From NCBI GenBank assembly GCA_020439025.1, contig JAGQTO010000231.1:1-37134 (forward strand): 37,134 bases of DNA, given 5' to 3'. Positions within the stretch are counted from its first letter, which is position 1, and each line of letters begins with the position of its first letter. Both the position numbers and the translations under genes were made by a program. Source of the stretch: Mycobacterium sp. (GTDB taxonomy: Bacteria > Actinomycetota > Actinomycetes > Mycobacteriales > Mycobacteriaceae). The notes beneath the pieces were generated by a model that saw nothing but the letters and a program-made list of their open reading frames with translations, had not been told where the DNA came from and ran no database searches. Below are positions 33,241 to 37,134 of the stretch, piece by piece.

Positions 33241-33252
33241 TACCGTCGAAAC
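33241..33252 (+). promoter_or_regulatory. Putative leaderless promoter of the ligase gene
   Basis: TACCGT (33241-33246) fits the TANNNT -10 box and lies six bases before GTG 33253. The geometry is the same as at vapB (TACGCT, six bases, ATG) and predicts a leaderless transcript. No clear -35 box is seen. Confidence 0.4.
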
Positions 33253-34245
33253 GTGCCCACCACCAGAACTAAGCCCGCCGTGCGCGACGCCGCGTACGCG
33301 CCGATGCTGGCCACCCTGGGCACCCCACCCCAGGGCACCGGACGGGCCGTGGAAGTGAAGGCCGACGGCCAGCGCGGCACGATCGTCGTGGCCGACGGCG
33401 CCGTCACCGTGTTCTCACGCAACGGCACCGACGTCACCCGCACGTTCCCCGAGCTGTCCGGCATCGCCGCGGCGATCGGTGACCGCCGCGTCGTGCTCGA
33501 CGGTGAAATCGTCGCCCTCGACGCCCAAGGGCGGCCGTCGTTCACCCGGCTGCAGCGGCGCTGGCCTCAGCAGCGCAGGCCCGGCGCGGACCTCGTACGC
33601 TCAGTTCCCGTCCGGTTCTGGGCGTTCGACATCCTGCACGCCGACGGCCACAGCGTCATCGAGCAGCCCTACACCCGGCGCCGAGACCTGCTCGACGACC
33701 TCATGGTGGTCGACAAGTCGCGGTTACTCACCGTGCCGCGCCCCATGCTCGGCGTGACCCCCTCCGACGCACTGGACGCCGTAGCCGCGCACGGGATGGA
33801 GGGTGTGGTCGTCAAGGATCTCGACTCGCCGTACCGGCCGGGGGAGCGCAGCCCGTACTGGATCAAGGTCCCGATCCGAGCCAGTATCGAGCTGACAATC
33901 GTCGGATACTGGAACGCCGGCGGCCCAGGCGGACGCACCCGCGTCGGGTCCCTGCTCGTCGCCGGACACGACCAGACCGGCGACCTGGTGGCCATCGGCC
34001 AGGTCGGCACCGGCTTCAGCGACCTCACGCGCCGGACCCTGCACGCGCAGCTGCAGCCGCTGCGATGCTCGACCGCCCCTGTCGCCAACCACGTCGACGT
34101 GCCCGGCGTGCGCTTCGTGCAGCCCCAGCTCGTCGCCGAGGTCGCCTACCGCGAGTACGTCGCGGGTCGATGGCTCCGGCACACCAGCTTCAAGGGCCTG
34201 CGGCCCTCAGATCCCAGCCAGACGCTGCTCCCGGCCCCCGCGTAG
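33253..34245 (+). CDS. LigC-like ATP-dependent DNA ligase
   Basis: A 330-aa ATP-dependent DNA ligase core without polymerase or nuclease domains, as in mycobacterial LigC. The nucleotidyl-transferase motif I is VEVKADG with catalytic Lys at about 36. Motif III-like FWAFDILHADG, motif IV EGVVVKDLDSPYRPG and motif V YWIKVP follow in order. An OB-fold (TIVGYW...GSLLVAGHD...IGQVGTGF) completes it. GTG 33253 is preferred over the ATG at 33184 because the extra 23 residues are Arg/Ser-rich and do not fit the family start, and because of the leaderless promoter geometry. It may repair strand breaks or join transferred DNA. It stands alone and converges on the kinase side genes. Confidence 0.9.
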   Translation: MPTTRTKPAVRDAAYAPMLATLGTPPQGTGRAVEVKADGQRGTIVVADGAVTVFSRNGTDVTRTFPELSGIAAAIGDRRVVLDGEIVALDAQGRPSFTRLQRRWPQQRRPGADLVRSVPVRFWAFDILHADGHSVIEQPYTRRRDLLDDLMVVDKSRLLTVPRPMLGVTPSDALDAVAAHGMEGVVVKDLDSPYRPGERSPYWIKVPIRASIELTIVGYWNAGGPGGRTRVGSLLVAGHDQTGDLVAIGQVGTGFSDLTRRTLHAQLQPLRCSTAPVANHVDVPGVRFVQPQLVAEVAYREYVAGRWLRHTSFKGLRPSDPSQTLLPAPA

Positions 34246-34250
34246 CCCCG

Positions 34251-34427
34251 CTACTTCTTGCGGGCCCCAGCAGCCACGGCCAGAGCCGCCACGCCCACCC
34301 ACGCGAGCTTGGCGTTACCGATGTCGGCCAGGCCGGCGGTGCTGCCGGTGGTGTGCACCACGTAGAAGCCGAACACCAGGTACAGGTAAAGCACTCCGGC
34401 CAGCATCACGATGCTTGCGTTTTTCAC
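34251..34427 (-). CDS. 58-aa two-helix membrane protein downstream of the kinase
   Basis: A small ORF starting at GTG 34425-34427, seven bases after AGGGAA. The product has 58 residues: a short basic start (VKNAS), a helix IVMLAGVLYLYLVFGFYVV, a polar loop (HTTGSTAGLADIGN), a second helix KLAWVGVAALAVAAGA, and a basic RKK end. The hydrophobic pattern over both helices is far from chance, so I take the gene as real. It follows the kinase gene on the same strand with a hairpin cluster between, and its stop lies five bases from the ligase stop on the other strand. It could be a modulator of the kinase or a holin-like or other small membrane protein; no family is recognised. Confidence 0.7.
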   Translation of the reverse strand: MKNASIVMLAGVLYLYLVFGFYVVHTTGSTAGLADIGNAKLAWVGVAALAVAAGARKK

Positions 34428-34454
34428 GACGCGGTTCCCTTCGGGAAATCGCGG

Positions 34455-34534
34455 CAGAAGACCGCAGTCTTCTGGCTCCGCCGCTGCCGCGTAATAGGTG
34501 GCGTCACCACCTATTCCGGGGACTCACGCCCCGG
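34455..34534. repeat. Three tandem perfect hairpins
   Basis: Three adjacent inverted repeats: CAGAAGAC/GTCTTCTG (34455-34462, 34467-34474, 4-base loop), AATAGGTGG/CCACCTATT (34493-34501, 34507-34515, 5-base loop), and CCGGGG/CCCCGG (34516-34521, 34529-34534, 7-base loop). An alternative stem GCGGCAG/CTGCCGC (34451-34457, 34484-34490) would compete with the first. They lie between the kinase stop and the 58-aa gene. A terminator or attenuator for either strand, or a set of protein-binding sites, is possible. Confidence 0.75.
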
Positions 34535-34543
34535 TTTCCAGGG

Positions 34544-36181
34544 TTAGGAGTGCGAGGACCACCAGCGGTACAGGTCAGCCATCTCCGAGGTCTCGGCCTC
34601 GACAACGTTGAGCAGCAGGTCAGCGGTCGTGGTCCAAGCGATCACGGCCGTGCCGTCGCGGGTGCCGCAATACAGCGTCCCGGCCACCGACGTCGGGCTG
34701 GCGTTGCGCCGCCACGCGCCCGGCGACTGAATGTTTCCGGGGCACACGACCACCGACGACCGGCTCATCACGTCGGTGAACGCGCCCTGCAGGGCCGTCT
34801 CGTCCTCGGCAAGGGTGAACTCCGAGGACGCGGGGCCACCGGGATCGGTGTTCTGCCCGCACGACACGACGGCACGAGCGCCGGCACCGATCGGGGTCGG
34901 CTCGCAGCTGCCCGCCGGGTAACCCGACGGAAGCAGCTCGGTGAGCTGTTCCTGGGCGGCGGTATCGCCGACCGGCGCCGGCGTCGGAGCGGCCGCCGGC
35001 GGCGGGCTCATCTCCCGCCGCACTACAAGGCTGATCAGCACCGCCGCGGCCACGATCAAGACGGCGGCCACGCTCCACAGGATGACGATCGGCCGGGGCA
35101 TCGAGACGCTCGGCACCGAAAGCTTCGGCGCCGAGACCTTGGGCACCGAGACCTGCGGTCGTGCGCGCCGCGGCGCCTGGTTTGGCCGGAACTCCGTGGC
35201 GTGATCGAACAGCTGCTGCCGCGGCGGCGGAACCGGCCGCGCCGGCTGCTCGACCACCGGAGCCGGCCGCGGCGGGGGCACGCGCCGCGGAGCCGGCGAC
35301 GCCGGGATGGCGCGGTACGGCGCAGCCGAACCCGCGGGGGGCGCAGCACCGCGCACCGCGTCGGCCGCGGCCGCGGCGAACTCGCGAGCCGACCCGAACC
35401 GCTGCGCCGGATTCTTCGCCAACGCCTTGGCGATCACCGCGTCGAGATCCGGGGTGGCCCACGGCAGGTGCTCGGACACCCGCGGCTGGGCCTGCTGCAG
35501 GTGGGCGCGGATGGTGCCCACCACCCCGTCAGCCTGAAAGTACGGCTGCCGGCCGGTGAGCAGCCGGAAAAGGGTGCAGCCCAGCGAGTAGATGTCGGCC
35601 CGACCGTCGATCGGCTCGCCAGTGATGACCTCAGGCGCGGAGTAGGCCAACGTGGCGGTGAACGCCCCGTCCATCTCCCGGTCAACATCCTCGATCGGGC
35701 GGGCCACCCCGAAGTCGCTGAGGAACACCCGCTCACCATCACCGATCTCATCGCTGAGCAGTAGGTTCGACGGCTTCACGTCGTGATGCACAACGTTGCG
35801 CTGATGGGCGTAGTCCAAGGCCTTGGCGACCTCACCAACGATGTGAACCGCCCGATGCGGCGTCATCTCACCGGCGCGCAGGGCCTCCTCGGCATCGGTG
35901 CCGTCGACGTACTGCAGCGCGATCCACAGCTCGCCGTCGCTGGTTTCGCCGCGCCCGTACACCGACACGATGCCGGGGTGGTCGAACTGAGACACGATGT
36001 CGGCTTCGCGGATGAACCGCTCCCGGAACGCGCGATCGCGGGACAGCTCGGCGTCGAGAACCTTCAGCGCGTCGCGCCGGGGCAGGGTCGGGTTCTTCGC
36101 CAGGTACACCGAGCCCATGCCGCCGGTGCCCAGCACACGTTCGATGCGGTAACCCGCTACCACTGAGCCCACCGAGACCAT
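34544..36181 (-). CDS. Receptor-type Ser/Thr protein kinase (PknA/PknB-like)
   Basis: A 545-aa Hanks-type kinase, counting from ATG 36181; the frame stays open another 41 codons upstream, but family starts fit here. The kinase domain (about 1-280) has GTGGMGSVY, Lys40 in DALKVL, the catalytic loop HHDVKPSN (Asp134), DFG at about 156 and SAPE. The usual HRD is replaced by HHD. A Pro-rich juxtamembrane part holds a pentapeptide repeat, then one membrane helix (about 365-386) and an extracytoplasmic sensor of about 150 residues with four Cys. It should phosphorylate cytosolic targets in response to an envelope signal. No clear ribosome binding site precedes the ATG. Confidence 0.9.
   Translation of the reverse strand: MVSVGSVVAGYRIERVLGTGGMGSVYLAKNPTLPRRDALKVLDAELSRDRAFRERFIREADIVSQFDHPGIVSVYGRGETSDGELWIALQYVDGTDAEEALRAGEMTPHRAVHIVGEVAKALDYAHQRNVVHHDVKPSNLLLSDEIGDGERVFLSDFGVARPIEDVDREMDGAFTATLAYSAPEVITGEPIDGRADIYSLGCTLFRLLTGRQPYFQADGVVGTIRAHLQQAQPRVSEHLPWATPDLDAVIAKALAKNPAQRFGSAREFAAAAADAVRGAAPPAGSAAPYRAIPASPAPRRVPPPRPAPVVEQPARPVPPPRQQLFDHATEFRPNQAPRRARPQVSVPKVSAPKLSVPSVSMPRPIVILWSVAAVLIVAAAVLISLVVRREMSPPPAAAPTPAPVGDTAAQEQLTELLPSGYPAGSCEPTPIGAGARAVVSCGQNTDPGGPASSEFTLAEDETALQGAFTDVMSRSSVVVCPGNIQSPGAWRRNASPTSVAGTLYCGTRDGTAVIAWTTTADLLLNVVEAETSEMADLYRWWSSHS
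35093..35152 (-). repeat. Pentapeptide tandem repeat in the kinase linker
   Basis: Four consecutive five-residue units, VSVPK, VSAPK, LSVPS and VSMPR, at about residues 344-363 of the kinase, just before the membrane helix. The DNA shows imperfect 15-base repeats. Such Ser/Pro/Lys repeats could be phosphorylated by the kinase itself. Confidence 0.75.
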
Positions 36182-36464
36182 GTGTTCAAGGATGCGGCAT
36201 GGAGGCGGCACGGTGGGCAAAGGCTTCGTCAACGCGCCGACATGCCGCGTCGCGCGGGATTGGTGTTGCGACTCGCGCCGCCCATCCCAGGCACGCTGCC
36301 CCACCGCAGCCGGCCATCCGACCCCAGAGATGAAGCAGCCCCCGGCTGCCGTAGCTACACCGAGGGCCAGACCGACTGTCGAGGCATGAAGCCCGGAGGG
36401 CCGGTTCCTTCGCTCGCGTCAGGTTAACGCCTTCAACTATTCAGGTCGAGTAACCGCCTCCGCA
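36182..36464. other. Intergenic region before the kinase gene
   Basis: This 283-base spacer lies between the FtsK-like gene and the kinase gene, both on the minus strand. Small ORFs across it on the plus strand lack ribosome binding sites. It probably holds the kinase promoter, but I could not pick a convincing -10 box. Confidence 0.5.
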
Positions 36465-37134
36465 TCACCTGCTGCCGACGACCATGGTCTTCCAGAAACG
36501 TTTGCCGGCGTCTTCGGGCAGTTTGACCGGAGGTGCGGTGACGATGGTGGCTTCCGCATCCGGCGCGGCGACGCGAAAGCGAACCGCAGCGCCGCTACCG
36601 GCGGTGCGGAGGAGGCCCTCGCCTGCTGTGGAGATGAGCGAGGCCTCGTCGGAGCCAACGACGAGGCGCGAAGTGCTTGCGTCGGTCTGATGCGCGATCC
36701 GTTGGGCGAACGTGTCCGCGCAGTCGTCGAGGACCCCCGATTTTTCGCGGAGGCCCCCTTCAGATTCAGGGACGTCGGCGTCGAAGTACCACAGGTAGAT
36801 GCCGAGCGCCGCGCCGTCGGCGAGCACCTTGCTCATGATGCTGTCGAGAGGGCGACCGTTGTGATTGGCCAGTCGCGACCGACCCTCGACGATGATGATC
36901 AGATCGCTCATCGGCGTCTGATCGGCGGAGGCGCGGCTCCGGTACTCCTCGATGGTGGATACGCCTTGTTCCTTGAGAAGGCTTCTGCGACGGTTGATTT
37001 GGTCCTGTACATCATTGATGAACGTCAGCAGACTTTTGTCACCGTCTGTGAGGTCGTTAGCGACCGCCACCACCGAGGGCGCGCGGTCAACCAGCTGATG
37101 CACAAGCTGTGGGCCCACCAGATCCACGGTGGCG
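36465..37134 (-). CDS. FtsK/EccC-like ATPase, C-terminal part, cut by the window edge
   Basis: The frame is open to the right edge, so the gene starts outside the window. The visible 223 codons begin ATVDLVGPQLVHQL. They then show INRRRSLLKEQGVSTIEEYRS, read as INRRRSLLKE and QGVSTIEEYRS, followed by SDLIIIVEGRSRL. This order (strand, RxxLL, gV..i..Y, then a hydrophobic strand) follows domain 2 of the EccC in this window (RRRRLFQQHNILSVEEW ... DLFVIVDGW). The Walker B acids are degenerate. A terminal beta-rich part (FRVAAPDAEATIVTAPPVKL) ends the protein. It is a second FtsK/SpoIIIE-type motor, perhaps a divergent EccC or a DNA pump; without the N-terminal half the choice stays open. Confidence 0.65.
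   Translation of the reverse strand, partial: ATVDLVGPQLVHQLVDRAPSVVAVANDLTDGDKSLLTFINDVQDQINRRRSLLKEQGVSTIEEYRSRASADQTPMSDLIIIVEGRSRLANHNGRPLDSIMSKVLADGAALGIYLWYFDADVPESEGGLREKSGVLDDCADTFAQRIAHQTDASTSRLVVGSDEASLISTAGEGLLRTAGSGAAVRFRVAAPDAEATIVTAPPVKLPEDAGKRFWKTMVVGSR

Noticed and set aside
34415..35764. 449-aa plus-strand ORF
   Set aside because: Antisense to the kinase and running through the hairpin cluster; Arg-rich shadow frame.
1..37134. Insertion sequences, tRNAs, CRISPR arrays, relaxase, replication initiator, EccD/EccE/MycP, Esx or PE/PPE genes
   Set aside because: Looked for on both strands and not found; they may lie outside the window.

Overview
The window reads as part of the transfer region of a high-GC actinobacterial, almost certainly mycobacterial, conjugative plasmid or integrated element. 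The evidence is a contiguous ESX/type VII secretion (T7SS) gene set (EccA, EccB, EccC and YxxxD-bearing candidate substrates) beside a Gram-positive/actinobacterial type IV secretion (T4SS) set (TcpC-like, TcpE-like, VirB4-like, VirB6-like, FtsK/VirD4-like coupling ATPase, wall hydrolases). A mycobacterial-style cutinase, a VapBC pair, a LigC-like ligase and a Ser/Thr kinase also fit. Co-dependence of T4SS and ESX-P systems is known for mycobacterial plasmids of the pRAW type; here it is inferred from gene content only. No relaxase, replication initiator, EccD, EccE, MycP, EspG, or Esx/PE/PPE pair lies inside the window.

Layout. Positions 171-10922, minus strand, carry the T7SS block, read right to left: an 82-aa Cys-containing small protein, an EspC-like YxxxD protein, a 531-aa YxxxD protein, a YbaB/EspH-like small protein, EccA, EccB and EccC. 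Positions 11180-14838, minus strand, hold a second YbaB-like small protein, a BTAD-type regulator-like protein and three accessory proteins of unknown role. Positions 14864-27532, minus strand, hold the T4SS block: a small helical protein, TcpC, a VirB2-like small membrane protein, TcpE, VirB4, a lysozyme-like protein, a VirB6-like protein, a two-domain lysozyme/M15-like hydrolase, an M15-like protein, a 17-aa leader ORF, a His-rich NTF2-like protein and the TcpA/FtsK-like ATPase. Many junctions overlap by 1-8 bases (ATGA, GTGA, TGATG), so the region probably forms one or a few long, translationally coupled operons.

Positions 27533-28096 form a divergent control region with several palindromes and a long inverted repeat. 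To its right, on the plus strand, lie a sigma-like HTH protein, a secreted cutinase-family protein and a 106-aa protein (28097-30543). After a gene-poor stretch (30544-31193) comes an overlapping plus-strand string: VapB, VapC, a small membrane protein and a membrane-anchored discoidin-like protein (31194-33167). A LigC-like DNA ligase follows (33253-34245). On the minus strand are a 58-aa two-helix membrane protein, a cluster of three hairpins, a receptor Ser/Thr kinase with an HHD catalytic loop, and the 3' part of a second FtsK/EccC-like ATPase that runs off the right edge.

Inferred working model: VirB4, TcpA and EccC are the energising ATPases of two envelope machines. TcpC, VirB6, TcpE and the VirB2-like protein form the T4SS channel, and three wall hydrolases built from two shared modules open peptidoglycan. 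EccA/EccB/EccC export the YxxxD proteins. All function calls come from reading motifs and overall similarity by eye; no database search was run.
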